Below, piece by piece: positions 47,579 to 60,149 of a DNA stretch of 64,000 bases (position 1 is its first letter; each line of letters begins with the position of its first letter). The DNA is from Oxytricha trifallax (Eukaryota; Ciliophora; Spirotrichea; Sporadotrichida; Oxytrichidae): contig ARYC01017957.1 of assembly GCA_000711775.1 (NCBI GenBank), positions 1 to 64,000 on the forward strand. The letters run 5' to 3'. The notes beneath the pieces were generated by a model. It ran no database searches. It saw nothing but the letters and a program-made list of their open reading frames with translations, and was not told the DNA's origin. Position numbers and translations under genes: made by a program.

Positions 47579-48549
47579 TTTAATTTATCGATTTCTTATT
47601 ATAAATTTTGAATCATCAATATTGTTATTTTTATTGCTTAATTAAATGGTTTAAGCACATCAAATAGTTTTATAATATAATTTATTGATGCTAATAATAA
47701 AGTGAATTAATGAAATATTAAATTTAAGACAAAACATTAATATTTTAATTTATTCCATTTATCTTAATTAAAACATATTAATAGTTCTCAATTATAATTT
47801 GAAAATATTTTTCATTAATCAATTAATTGAAAAGTATGAATAGTAGTTAAATATTGAATTATTATTTAATAAATTCATTTGGCCATTATTTAATACAAAT
47901 ATAATTTTTGCCTCAACAAATCATCTTCTAAGCACTTAAGATTTATTTTTAGGATTAAAAATTTCACATATTGGAAAGGAAGATCACAATTTAACCTAAT
48001 TGGATGTATCTGCTATTTTGGCGTTAAGAATATTGCGAATCAATTAATTCATTGGTCTTATACTTCATTCAGTTAGACATCGTTTGTTTAAGTTTCAAAT
48101 TCTTGGATTTTAATTGATAGCAATAGCAACTTGGAACTTTGACTTGCTCTCATATTTTAAGTAAATATACATTCATATTCAATTGGATGGATAATATGGT
48201 TAAATGAAAATATTACTACAAATAATTATAACTATGAATAATATGTATAATATTTTATTCTCACCATCTAAGCTTTTATTCAAATAAAATTAGTTTTTAA
48301 TGAAATATAATTTTTTTTTAAATTCATCAAATTTAATGCCAATCAAGCCTTTAAGAATTCATATAATTCTTAAATATATCTTCTGTAATCTGATCTTTCA
48401 GTTTCCTCAACTATCTCAGACTTGATAAGTTTCATTTTTTAATTTTAAGTTCATGCTAGGCTTGTTGTTGTAAGCAGTTTCAAAACGACTTAAAAGTATT
48501 AGAAAATAGAAAGAATGAATAAGTAAGTTATGTGTAACTCAAAATTTAC

Positions 48550-49560
48550 TATTGCTTTTAAGTCTATTTAGCTATATTTAAAATCTACTCTTTTTAGTAT
48601 TCTCATAGGTATATATATACAAAATATTGTCTTTAATAAAGTCAACGAGATTGCTAATTGAAGCAAATCGCTAAACTTTAAAAAAAATATAACATAACTA
48701 CCATTTTTTGCTCCCATAAAAACAAGACTTATTAATTTTTTTGCTTTATATAATACTTGGAGAACTTGAGCTTCTTTATTCCAGGTCTTAACATCGAAAA
48801 TCACTGGCATTAGCAGCTATCAATAAATAAAAGGAATATATAAAAGTGGGTGTATTGTCATTTAGTCCTAGCACAAGTCTAAATCATCCCTCAATTATGC
48901 AATTTTTCCTAAACAAGTAGTGCAATTTCTTTTAATCGATGTCTGTTTGGGTACCTGGTCCTCATTTTAGGTTTGTTGCTTATTTCCAAAATCAGTATTA
49001 TAATCGATGTTATATGTGAAATCAAAGCTATGGGGATGATTGTGCTTTTGCTAGAATTAGCAAAAGAAATTTCAAGTGAATCGTCAGAGACTGATAAATT
49101 TCCTGGAAGTCGATATTTCGAGGCATCTCTTATTCCCTAATCTAACGTATAGTTTTTTTTAAAACTAAAATGTCTTTGAACATTTCCTAGTTTCTGAGAT
49201 AGATTTAATGATAATTTTTTCAAGGTTATGCTGCTATTGGATTTTACTTTAAATTTGTATCTCGTTTTTTTTCCTCTTAGTGTCAAGGTGATCGCCTTAA
49301 TGAATTCTAATTAATACCATCATTGCTATGAGTAAGCTTCTTTAAAAAAAGACTTAAATTGATTACTGAGGCTTTCAATTGCCCACATTAGATTCATTGG
49401 TATCCAATTAATTTAGTTACCATCTATCATAATCCTTAAAAGCACTTTCTTGGCCTTTAGATCTTATTGCGGCTTGCTTATTGCTTAAAAATATAAAGTA
49501 ATTTATGTCTTTGGGAGAAGTAAATTTAAGACCTGCAATAATTATAATATTTTTTACAAT
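48550..49560 (-). pseudogene. Decayed gene, possibly transposon-derived
   Basis: Successive minus-strand frames: KKVLLRIMIDGNQINWIPMN and LMWAIESLSNQFKSFFKEAY (about 49,450-49,330), then PHSFDFTYNIDYNTDFGNKQ with RNCTTCLGK (about 48,990-48,890), then MPVIFDVKTWNKEAQVLQVL and KAKKLISLVFMGAKNGSYVI (48,810-48,690). The blocks are in different frames. Composition is protein-like but no catalytic motif can be assigned with confidence. Confidence 0.35.
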
Positions 49561-51000
49561 TTTGTTTTCCGTAAAGTGGATAATTTCAAATTAATGGGAC
49601 AATTATTGCTGTTTTTAATTCCAATTTAAATAATAAAAATTACTAGAAATACACTATTGTTGACTTCTCTACTAGTAAAAATAAAATAATCAAGTTTTGC
49701 TGGAATTGAAAAAGGTGATTGATATATAGTTTGAGATTCAAAGCCAATAGTTCTTTTTTTAAGCAACTTTGTGATAAATATGTTTTTAAAGGCGTAAACA
49801 TTAATTTTTTGTAAACTTCACTGTTAGTTCATAGTTTTAACTATAAATTATGTATTGTAGTGATCCAGCTTCAAAAGTGATCAAAATGTAACAATTTCAA
49901 TGATTTTGAGGTAATGAACTGCTTAAAGCTGTGTTCAGGTAACAAGAAGCAGCTATGACACGACTGCTTTAATAATGTTTAAAGAACTATCTTTCCTCTT
50001 GAATTTATATCCCATTTCTAAATAAAACGATTTAATTTTGAAAGCTTGTTAATTTAAAAAATCAATGATTAAATTATTTAAAAGCTAATTAATTTAATAG
50101 TTGTGTTAATATAACCTGCATTAATGGTTTAATATAATTTAATTTAAATTAATCAAATTTTTTTAAAAATTAATCATTCAATATTATTCTTATACTTTTA
50201 TTTAATAAGTAGTAAAATGCTCCCAATAAGTTTATATATTTTCTCTATCTCTACCATCTTATTATTAGAGCCATCCTTATTAATTTGAGCTTTATTTTAA
50301 TTCTATGATCTTTATTTTTCTACATATTGATAATTCAAATTAAATTAAAAACCTACTTTAAAATATATTTGGGATCTTTGATTTAAAGTTACAAGGTAAA
50401 ATATTAAATTTATACCGAACAAAATAGTATTTTAGTTATGTTAATAAAAGACTTTAAAATTCTTTGAGGTAAAAAAGCAGTATCTTTAAAATTGAGGCAA
50501 ATCCAATTGTCTTTTCTGTAGATCTCTTTATTTAATAAGCTTTCCCTCCAAGGTTATCGTCATATAATTTATAATTATTCTATAAATATTATCGATACTC
50601 TTTTTTATTTCATCTTTTTTTGTTAAGTACTTTATGAGATTGATTTTTATCGAAGTTATAAAAATTGTAATTGATCGAGATTCTTGTGAAAATATTTTAT
50701 TGAGGTGAATCTGTTCCTTATCTTTACCGAAAAATGCAATAATCATGTGGCAAAAAACGTTTTTCTAAATTAAAGGTATCGAAGAAGTATCGTAAAATTT
50801 GCATCTTTAATATTTATAGCTTTTATAAGATTGATTTTGATCGGCAATCTAATAATAGTGAAAGAATTAATGCAATCTCTAGAATGTATAAGCAATGATT
50901 AAAAAAAAAATTAAATGAATATATTTAAACAAAGCTATAATAATCGCGGGAAAAAACAAATTTTAATATAATAAAAATGTGAAAAATGGTAAACAGGTAT
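49561..51000. other. AT-rich interval
   Basis: No recognisable feature; ends abruptly at 51,001 where the inverted gene duplication begins. Confidence 0.6.
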
Positions 51001-51345
51001 AAGGGCCTTACATCCACGAGGAGGAACTTATGAGAAACCTTTTGTGCATGAGAGTGACCACTACACAGGCATAGGTCTTTACTGTTCTAAAGTCGAAAGG
51101 ATATAGGGAGTTCATTCACAGTAGCGAAGTTCCACATTTAAAGGAGTTATCAGTCAAAATGATGAGATAGGGATACGACATGACTTGCATTTAGGGTTTA
51201 TTGGTGGAGAGAACTTGCGAAGAGATTGGGAGTGTGATATGATTAAATTTAAATAATATAATTTCAAAAGAACTATTCACTGTAATGTGTTTCTGCACTT
51301 TTAAAATAATTTTCATTATAGTGGTCATAGATATAAAGTAATTTT
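51001..51345 (+). repeat. Inverted duplication of a gene 3' end, left copy
   Basis: About 340 bp match 53,050-53,395 in reverse complement with roughly 94% identity, covering coding sequence and about 100 bp of AT-rich 3' flank. The match starts sharply at AAGGGCC. The two copies surround Hp copy 3. It could be terminal repeats of a transposon, but coding sequence continues past the outer end of the right copy, which favours partial gene duplication. Confidence 0.8.
51003..51242 (+). CDS. C-terminal coding segment, open for 79 codons
   Basis: The ciliate-code frame reads GPYIHEEELMRNLLCMRVTT, then QAQVFTVLKSKGYREFIHSS, EVPHLKELSVKMMRQGYDMT and ends ERTCEEIGSVI at TGA 51,240-42. Two codons are TAG. 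It is less AT-rich than its flanks. There is no own 5' exon: sequence left of 51,001 is AT-rich. The counterpart on the minus strand at 53,395-53,150 has the same frame but a small indel after KMM. Function unknown. Confidence 0.55.
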
Positions 51346-51429
51346 TCATCTATAATAATTAAACTTAATACAATATAAAAACTCATGAATCTATAATTAA
51401 TAAATTTTATATTATTAACTTAAAAGTTA

Positions 51430-52960
51430 ATAGGTTGCACCTAAAGGAAAAGTGACTCTAAAACATAGATACGACACTTTCCTACTTAAAAATAAGTCAA
51501 CCAAACCTACTCCCCCCCCCCATTTCACTGACACCAGTGATTAAAGTCTTGAAAAAGACGAGGGACTACTACTTTCATATTTTAATGATGAGTAATTAGA
51601 AAAATTAGCAGACTTTGCAAGAATGGGACTTTACATATCGACTTCAACAATCAAGAAGCAAATCTATAAGCCTGTTCACTAGATGAACCCAATATGACGA
51701 GAAATAAATTATATCTCGTTCGCTTCATTGAAACTATAGAGGCTAAAATTAACAGAAGAACACTTAAAGGAAAGTACTAAATGAAGTAACAAGAGTAACC
51801 CACCTCTCTATCACCATACTAGCCAGAACAAGAGAAATTTACTTGTATATTCCAAAATGATTAACATATATTTAGAGGTTTAGCTAACCCTAGAATAACA
51901 AAATTTTACTATCTAATAACCAAACCTCTAAGTCTAACAATCAGGATCTCAAAGTCTTAATTCGTAATAAAATTTATTTTCACCTAAAGCCACAAACTTA
52001 CCACTATTTAATAACACAAAAATACAATATGGCCTTCACTAGACTTATGTGAAAAGCATTATATAATAACAACGTAAATCACCTACATGGAATGAGTTAT
52101 TTAAACCAGGCTTTACTATCTCTTGTATGGAGATACTCACAAAACCCAGAGACCTACCAACAAAACTCCATAATCCAAAGCTCCCTGTTGTCCCCCAATA
52201 TTTACTAATAAATAGGAAAAATCAGATTAAGAAAGGGATGACGCACTTCCACTACTAAATAGGAGAATACAAGACTTTCAACCCCAAACTATTTTTGACA
52301 AAACAAATCCAACATAGAAAATAAACTAGAACAATAGAAGCTTACCCTAAAAAAATGGATAAACACTCCAGTCACAGAATGAACATATCAATGACTAACC
52401 AAAAGTTAAATCCAAAGTGCAAGAAAATTGGCAATAACAATAAATTATGTAAGAGACTACCATCAGAAATGAGATGGAAGTCGACAACTTAACAGATACT
52501 CATCAGAAATTGAAAATAAGATAGAAGTCTTAATTTTTGGTAATTAATACAAATATCAAACTTAAATTAAGTATCAAGCCATGATGATTTAGGAATCGAA
52601 ACTTGAAAAATTAAAAGAAAATTAGTTGTAATATCATAAGACATGTGCTAGGTATTAGATAGTCCAAGTCACTCGAATTTTCTTTGGAAAACTTTTCACT
52701 CAATAGCAATACTAATTTAACCTCTCAATAGTTAATTGGTAGAACAATACAGATAAAGAATGTCAAGACAACGAAGACCAAAATCATCACCAAAAAGAAG
52801 AGAAAGTGAAGCAAGTCAGCAGAAGAGTAGTAGGACAAAATAGTGTAGCGAAGTTTTTGGCACTCTAAATCGAAAAGGGATTGACCCTTATATATTATCA
52901 TATATTTTTAATCGGGGGCCCCAGGGACCTCAGTGTGATCTTATTATTATTATTATTAAT
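51430..52960 (+). mobile_element. Retroposon-like element Hp, copy 3 (best preserved)
   Basis: Less AT-rich body ending in the hairpin-like GGGGGCCCCAGGGACCTC (52,914-52,931) and a (TTA)5 tail at about 52,943-52,962. It lies between the inverted gene duplicates. The head near 51,430 (AGGTTGCACCTAAAGG) is an estimate. It contains the longest uninterrupted Hp frames. Confidence 0.55.
51500..52950 (+). pseudogene. Hp element protein, copy 3
   Basis: Ciliate-code blocks in order: PTPPPHFTDTSDQSLEKDEG and LLLSYFNDEQLEKLADFARM; after a shift LYLVRFIETIEAKINRRTLK; after another, a 240-codon frame (about 51,786-52,515) with VQQSGSQSLNSQQNLFSPKA, RKSPTWNELFKPGFTISCME and PRDLPTKLHNPKLPVVPQYL; finally a coiled-coil frame (EIENKIEVLIFGNQYKYQTQ, then ESKLEKLKENQLQYHKT) to near the hairpin. 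Two or three shifts separate them. Pro/Gln/Ser-rich middle plus coiled coil is reminiscent of ORF1/gag-like retroelement proteins, but no diagnostic motif is seen. Confidence 0.5.
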
Positions 52961-53049
52961 AAATTTATATATAACGCTAAAGAAGCTTGTCAGTTTTAAC
53001 ATAATTTATTACTTTTTATATTTATAATAGTACTTAACTTATTTTTATA

Positions 53050-53395
53050 TAGGAAGTAAAAATTATATCTATGACCACTTTAATAAAAATTATTTTAAAA
53101 GTGCAGAAACACATTACAGTGAATAGTTCTTTTGAAATTATATTATTTAAATTTAATCATATCACACTCCCAATCTCTTCGCAAGTTCTCTCCATAAATA
53201 AACCCTAAATACAAGTCACGTCATATCCCTATTCATCATTTTGACTGATAACTCCTTTAAATGTGGAACTTCGCTACTGTGAATGAACTGCCTATATCCT
53301 TTCGACTTTAGAACAGTAAAGACCTATGCCTGTGTAGTGGTCACTCTCATGCACAAAAGGTTTCTCATAAGTTCCTCCTCGTGGATGTAAGGGCC
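53050..53395 (-). repeat. Inverted duplication of a gene 3' end, right copy
   Basis: Reverse complement of 51,001-51,345. Differences include GGGCCC versus GGGCC at the outer edge, a codon-first-position change (CAG/GAG) and an indel that breaks the frame after KMM. Confidence 0.8.
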
Positions 53396-53960
53396 CCTAG
53401 AATGGAGTATCTAGTTACACAGACCAAAGTAGCAAGTTACACTCGATTATCTTGTTACAGTAGTTTTTTTCAGCTTACTAAAAGAATTATCGGGATTATC
53501 CTCATGCTAGGCCGCATAGTTACTCCTGCTGTAATTTCTCACGGAATGCCAATATATAGCGATCCATGCTGCTCTTCTGGGATACGTGCATAATTTTTTA
53601 CCGGACCTCAAACATTCAAAAAGAATTAGCCAATCAATTATTTTGGAAAAAAATAACTCTTCATGTGTCACCTCGGTAGCTCAAATTACTATAAGTCACT
53701 TAAATTTCTGTTTTAACCATCTTATAATTTGTATTTCCTTAAACTTTAGATATTGATATATGCTTAGTCATCCAGAAGTTTAGCATTAATTTCCTCTCCA
53801 TTTGATAAAGTTAGTGACTGCTAACGGGGATTACTCCTCAGAAGTGGGTGCCAGAGCTAATGTCTGCTTAAATAATTGCTGTAATGGGTCTTATCGCAAT
53901 ATTCTTTTGACTCTATCATATAGCACTTATCTACCTGTTTACCATTCTTCACATTTTAAT
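53130..53960 (-). pseudogene. Parent gene of the inverted duplication
   Basis: Upstream of the duplicated part the minus frame continues: EVTHEELFFSKIIDWLILFE, RSGKKLCTYPRRAAWIAIYW, HEDNPDNSFSKLKKTTVTRQ, then into GPYIHEEELMRNLL. Before it, in another frame, come RSNPRQQSLTLSNGEEINAK and LLDDQAYINIQSLRKYKLQD. One shift joins them near 53,670, and the final 2-base indel near 53,195 removes the normal C-terminus. The plus-strand standard frames at 53,381 and 53,802 are the opposite strand of this region. No family recognised. Confidence 0.4.
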
Positions 53961-54053
53961 TATATTAAAATTTGTTTTATTTCAGCGATTTTTATAATAA
54001 AGACATTAACATGCTACATCCATGAACTAACAAGTAATCTTATAATTTTAATA

Positions 54054-54475
54054 TTGTAGGAATTCATTTGATTTGGGAAATTAAATTATAAATATATTTA
54101 ATATAAGTGCAAATTAGTGACAGTTAACTTTGTCCAAACCTATGCAATATGGTACTTGTTTGAAAGATAATTCAAAATAAGCTGGACTTTACTAATGGCG
54201 GTACCTCTCAATCGCATCCCTGAAGCGAGATAAATCGACTTTAATTTCTTGTGATTTTTTTAGTTGATAATCAAATCACTCAAAATTAAAGTCGAGTTAT
54301 CTCGCTTCAGGGATGCGATTGAGAGGTACCGCCATTAGTAAAGTCCAGCTTATTTTGAATTATCTTTCAAACAAGTACCATATTGCATAGGTTTGGACGA
54401 AGCTAACTTTCACGATTATTATTTATTATATTATTAATTATTTATTAATTTCCCAAATCAATTGTATTCCTACAA
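54054..54475. repeat. Palindromic fold-back element FB1, copy 3
   Basis: 422-bp inverted repeat from TTGTAGGAATTCATTTGATT to AATCAATTGTATTCCTACAA, with TA on both sides (54,052-53 and 54,476-77). Inner arms keep the TAAAGTCCAGCT, GCGGTACCTCTCAATCGCAT and GCGAGATAA blocks; compared with copy 1, ACTATTTTATCGC is replaced by CCTCTCAATCGC in both arms, a paired change. Confidence 0.9.
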
Positions 54476-56314
54476 TATTGTTATAAAGATATTACTATAT
54501 CGATAATTAATTTATATATTTTCTTTTAAGTTGGGTTATGTATATCTTATATCATTTCTAGTAACTCTATCTTTCGAATGTATTCATTTTCATAATTAGA
54601 TTATTCTCTAAGTTATCTAACCATTTATTATTGTTTATTCCATTGTAGTATCTACGCTATCTACCATTATTATTACTAATAAATTGATTTAAAAAATGCA
54701 TTTACTATAGTTAACATATATATCTAATATATTACATTTTATAGTATAGATAAAATATTAAAAATGCTTTATGATATGATAGATATACACAATAGGGTGA
54801 AAATTAAATTTTTTCCTTTAATATTAAGGCATCATATCATCCTTTCAATTGAATAAATATTTTTATACCTTAGGAAAAGATATCATGATTCAAATAAGGG
54901 AGAAGATTTTGACTAATATGAATTTTTTGTTGTCTTTTGCCTGAAATATTAGACTTTTTAAAGAACATACGCTTAAATCTATGGATGATTTTAGAATTCT
55001 ACATTTTTACAAAAATAAGATGGTCAATAGTCGAAAAATAAAACGCCAAAGCTCAAAAAGTTAATATTAATAAACGAAGATAGAATATAAGACTTTATAA
55101 TTAATTTTTTTAAATATTTGGATAGGTGATAATTCGAGGGACATTAAATATTTTATAGTTTTTTTTATAGAAATAAATGAACTAGTCTATACTGCAACAG
55201 ATTTATAATTCCAGATAAGAAATAATCTTCTAGAATATTTTATTATGTCTAATTTCATTTTAGAAATTAGACTAAATCAAATTGTTCTTTATAAAATAAT
55301 CACCTCTTATAGAATTGAATTGGTTTTGATATTTACGAAATTTATTGTAGTTTTGAGATTAAGTGGCAATATATAATTAATTGAGATGAGATAAACTCTT
55401 AAGTAATTCTATATAATAATATCTAAAAGTATAAGTTTTTTAAAAAAAAGAAAGTAAATATAAATCATAAAAAAATAAATTATAAAAATTTCATAAAATA
55501 ACTTAGAAATAGCATTAAAAACATAAATACTACAATAAAAGAACTTAAATATGTTCTATAATTCCGGGACTTGAGCAAGCTACAGAATCAATTAATTAAA
55601 TAACTGGTGAAAAGAACATCATTAGATGATATTAGCAAAGTCAAAGTCAAATCGATAATGGCGTCTGAAATATCAGAAAACACTACTAACAATCTAAAGA
55701 AAAAATAGAAATTATAAAATAAATACTCTATTATAAATTGCTTGCAAAATTTGATTTAATATAATCAAGTAGAAAGCAAAATTTTCAAAAGTAAGTCTGC
55801 AATTCGGACAATATGTCATGTTAAAATAAAATAGTCATATTAAGCAATTATCTTTAGAAAGAGTTGCATTTCTCTAATTATTTGTGAAAAATATTTATAA
55901 TATTAACTAAATTGGCTTCGGATTTTGCTTTTTATCACTAGGAAATAAATGATTTTTCAAGATTATGAAATATTTAAAATTCCTTCCTAAACTTTTAAGT
56001 TTAGGATATTATTTAAAGATGACACTAATCACGAATACTTTACTGTTTTAAACAATTGGATAAGCCGTAATTGAGAAAGGATGCCATTAACATTTAGAAT
56101 GAATTAAAATTAGGTATTCAAGGACTAGATACCACTTATTAGGAATAAGAACCCCCTTATTTTTCATAAGTTTTTTAAGAGAATTGAAGTCAAATTTGAA
56201 AACTATTAAGATGTTCAATAGGTAGCTTTGATAGATAAAATAGCGAAAAAATCCATCTATTATATGTGAGTACATTCTCGTTTGTTCTATTAAAGTAAAT
56301 CACTGATGATAGAA

Positions 56315-56480
56315 AAGATAAAAGGTGGGTAGCAGTAGTAAAGGTTTTTTCGCGTTGGTTGTGATTATGGTAGCGGTGGTGATGGTAGCTATGTAGATGA
56401 CTATGTTGCTGTTGACGATAGAGATGACTATGACGATAGTGTTGATAAAAGTTAAAGAAATTTTAAAAGGGTCGCAGCTA
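56315..56480 (+). other. Asp/Gly-rich low-complexity coding-like stretch
   Basis: The frame reads GCDYGSGGDGSYVDDYVAVD then DRDDYDDSVDK and RNFKRVAANISL. The DNA is G-rich trinucleotide-like (GGTGGTGATGG, GATGAC). It could be an acidic exon or a simple-sequence expansion. Confidence 0.25.
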
Positions 56481-57309
56481 ACATTAGTTTAATTTTAAAT
56501 TTATAGAAATTTTTGTTTTGCTTTTATTTCCACTATTTCTTTGTTGAAAAATTAATAACATTAACGAAAGTAACTTCAAATTTTGCAACAAAAACACCTG
56601 ATCAGTAATCAAGTTTTAATTATTTAGTTGAGAACAAGGTCATATTTTTCTATTTAATAAATAGAGCTTCAAAATTCGAGTAGATTGTTACAGTATCAAT
56701 AGGGTTAAAGATTAATAAATATTGAATTTTAAACAATCCTATTCTATTAGTGACAATATCCCTGATCTAGTACCGTAATATTTGTAAATTATAACTTATC
56801 TGTAAAACTTAATACATTTATGGATTCTTCACTCTATAGAGCTTAATCTTTAGTTAAATAAGTATTTATAATTTAGTCTTTGTTTTTTCTATAAATATAA
56901 ATCATCACTTCTGATTTAGCAAAACTCCCAATGGAATATGATATATTTATCAATAAATTGACAGCCAAAACTGCATCAATGAAAGATTTAAGCTTCTGTT
57001 TTTATAATAATTAATCAGCATCTTGAATTTTACCTTAAAGTAATTCGAATGATATAAAATTATGCGAAACTAATTAATAAATAATTGTAATATTAATGTT
57101 GCTTTATACATTATATATTAACTGAAAAAATTATCTTAAACAATTGCTGATCCTCTAATCATCGATAATTTATTATAATAAAATATCTTGTTAAATATAC
57201 ATTAAATAATACGAATAATTTATGCAACCCACAAAAGTGAATTGGAAATAGCATAATTGTTATAAAAGCTAAGTCTTTTTAATTTGCATTATAATTTATC
57301 CTCTATAAA

Positions 57310-57335
57310 TAACCCGCGCGTCTAACCCGCGCGTC
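57310..57335 (+). repeat. Tandem CpG-rich 13-mer (two copies)
   Basis: TAACCCGCGCGTC occurs twice in perfect tandem (57,310-22 and 57,323-35) in sequence that is otherwise nearly all A/T. No other CGCGCG occurs in the window that I noticed. Confidence 0.85.
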
Positions 57336-58936
57336 CTTATAAAAATAATTTTTGTAAAACTTGGGATCTACATACATGCAATTCTGAGCTAAATTAATAA
57401 ATAAAACACTTCTACTATACTACTATTAACTTTTTATATTGATCACAAAAGTCAGCTGAGTTTAGAAGTATTTTGAATTTTAAATGAAACAAATTGTTTT
57501 GAAATTAAAAATGGCTTCTATATCAGATATTACTTGAGGAAATTTGTTATTAAATGCAGGAATACAGACATCACCGGTAATATCAAAAGTAAAGATTCTA
57601 GAGAAAAGTGGAATTTATTGTTAAAATAATTATCTAGACATTTATTCTGATAATAAGAATCTCAAAATAAAAAAAATATAAAACCTTTTATGCTAAACTT
57701 TAAGATCAAGGAAGTTGAATAAATAATAGCTGTAGATGCTGATTTTATTTCAGAGAGGTTTTAAATGTATGATATCTACAAAAATAAAATTAGAAGTAAA
57801 CAATAATCCATGAAGCATTAAGATTACTGATAGTAAATTTAAATAATATAAAAAAGTAAGTTATTATCGATATATTCCAATTCTCCATAGAACAAATCAA
57901 AAAATAATAATAATTTATGACATGGTCTGAGAGGTGTATTTACAGTATTCTGCAATTTGCATGTCTAATTTAAATGTAGAACTCAACCAGATAATAAAGT
58001 TTAATTATTTTGAATTTAAGTATAATTGGTAATTATAGAATTATCATCTAATTGATAAATACACCACCCCTAAATGTTTAATTAGTGTTTATCTGTGATT
58101 CTCTAAGATAAAAAAATAGAAGACACTGCATACAAAACTCATCCATAATTTTCTGAATTTAATTAGAATTATGAATGACTTTCTATAAATTTGACATTGT
58201 CTAAATATGATACTCATTGATAATTAACAAATAACAGTATTTAAAGATATTTGAATCTTATTCTAATTTATATAAAAAGTTTATAAAAAATAGGAGAAAT
58301 GAAATATTATTAAAACACAATCTTCATTTTAATGAAAATAAAAGAGATCATAATAATAACTAAGACAAATTAAGCATTTTTTTATAGTTCCATATCAAGG
58401 CTGTGCCTTCTCAGTGCTGTAGTCTGAGGTCTTTGTTTATTATTATTAAATCCTGTAAATTCTTAAACCGCTCTAATTTCATTGGTCTGAATACATCATC
58501 ACCATATCTACGACCATTCTCCCAATATTCTTTGTATTCACCCTTTCATTTATAAACTATTTGTCATATGATACTTGAAATTGGGTTATATTTTCATTCT
58601 ACTTCATATTTATCGCAGCTATTAGATAAAGATACTTTTCAAGACCTTCACGTTTACCATTCTAAAAGTCACTATCTTAGATATCACCAGTGGAATAGTA
58701 GGGGTACCTGTTCAACCCGAGGTTACCCCCCCCTCTCCTCCCAGTCCCTAAACCGAGGTACCCCCTCTCCCCCACCTCAAAAATGAAGTCCCCCTAATAT
58801 ACCCCACTTTATATGAAAAATCATATTCCCAAGGACTGAATCGACTTCCTTCATGACATCTCACTTTCACAACTATATTTATATATAAAATGACATAAAT
58901 TTTTCAAAGTTTTTTATTTTAATTTTAATTGTTATT

Positions 58937-59146
58937 TTGATGTTATTTTATAATTATGACAACTCGCATTACGTCCGTCCACTATTTGAGAGATATACTC
59001 CCATAAGAAAATATATTAAAATTGAGACTATATTATCTAATAACAACATTAAACTTCTTGCAGATTTTATTATACATAAAAAAATTACAAAAATCTTTAT
59101 CTACCTAAATCATCTCAATTCGATTATTAAATAATAAATTAAATGA
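58937..59146 (+). CDS. Small frame in FB2 left arm
   Basis: 69 residues from MMLFYNYDNSHYVRPLFERY through KYIKIETILSNNNIKLLADF to TGA 59,144-46. Its exact mirror is at 59,366-59,575. No motif recognised; Ile/Asn/Lys composition is close to background, so coding is doubtful. Confidence 0.25.
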
Positions 59147-59365
59147 GTAGTTTTTTTTAAAAAATTTTAACTTTTTAGATTAATAATTTTAAATCATAAA
59201 ATATAAATGAATAAGATTTTTAATACGAAAATTAATATTATTTTGTTTCGATTTGTTTATTTCAAACAAAATAATATTAATTTTCGTATTAAAAATCTTA
59301 TTCATTTATATTTTATGATTTAAAATTATTAATCTAAAAAGTTAAAATTTTTTAAAAAAAACTAC

Positions 59366-59575
59366 TCATTTAATTTATTATTTAATAATCGAATTGAGAT
59401 GATTTAGGTAGATAAAGATTTTTGTAATTTTTTTATGTATAATAAAATCTGCAAGAAGTTTAATGTTGTTATTAGATAATATAGTCTCAATTTTAATATA
59501 TTTTCTTATGGGAGTATATCTCTCAAATAGTGGACGGACGTAATGCGAGTTGTCATAATTATAAAATAACATCAA
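59366..59575 (-). CDS. Small frame in FB2 right arm
   Basis: Identical protein to the left-arm frame, pointing toward the centre of the palindrome. Identity follows from the palindrome and is not independent evidence of selection. Confidence 0.25.
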
Positions 59576-60149
59576 AATAACAATTAAAATTAAAATAAAA
59601 AACTTTGAAAAATTTATGTCATTTTATATATAAATATAGTTGTGAAAGTGAGATGTCATGAAGGAAGTCGATTCAGTCCTTGGGAATATGATTTTTCATA
59701 TAAAGTGGGGAATATTAGGGGGACTTCATTTTTGAGGTGGGTGGGGGGGTACCTCGGTTTAGGGACTGGAGGGAAGGGTGGGGGGGGGTACCTCGGGGTG
59801 AACAGGTACTATACCAGCGTACTCATGGGAAATGTTGTTTTCTCACAATTTCCAGTTATCAAAATGTACTTTGGTTGATCTTCTTCGTCTAAATAGCTTT
59901 GATTGGTTTTTCAAACCCATCATTACAGAGACCTAGTGTCTTCTTAGAAAATTCCAGCATTTTCAAAAATTTCAGTATTGCAAACGACATCCAGAAAAAA
60001 TTTGAATTTAGCGAATATTTTCCGAGTGCCTTTTTAATCTGCAAGCGCTATCTCATGACGATGGAAGGTCTTTTACAAACATGTATCCTAAATGCAGAGA
60101 TAATGAGCATCTTTATATTTATGGCCAACTCTTTATCATTTACCTAAGA

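Larger units (their letters stand above)
54480..58700. other. AT-rich interval with a few isolated features
   Basis: No transposon ends recognised. Two small oddities (56,315-56,480 and 57,310-57,335) are listed separately. A 150-codon TGA-free frame at 55,620-56,075 (plus) is within chance expectation and is not called. Confidence 0.55.
58709..59804. repeat. Fold-back element FB2, 1.1-kb near-perfect palindrome
   Basis: Begins TGTTCAACCCGAGGT and ends ACCTCGGGGTGAACA; the arms are mirror images about a centre near 59,256. The inner ~900 bp is essentially perfect, with mismatches only in the outer C-rich/G-rich ends. The terminal arms match the short copy at 817-1187. Outer GTACC/GGTAC flanks are themselves inverted, so the exact boundary and target duplication are unclear. 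Each arm contains the same 69-residue frame. Confidence 0.85.

Noticed and set aside
51001..53395. Transposon with 340-bp terminal inverted repeats
   Set aside because: Kept as an alternative only: the repeat is largely coding and the gene continues outward beyond 53,395, so partial inverted gene duplication fits better.
53381..54059. Plus-strand frames opposite the duplicated gene
   Set aside because: The minus strand carries the sequence conserved with the 51,001 copy and more protein-like blocks; the plus frames are most likely shadows.
55620..56075. 150-codon TGA-free plus frame
   Set aside because: With one stop codon and this AT content, frames of this length are expected by chance; composition is Ile/Lys/Asn/Phe-rich and there is no motif.
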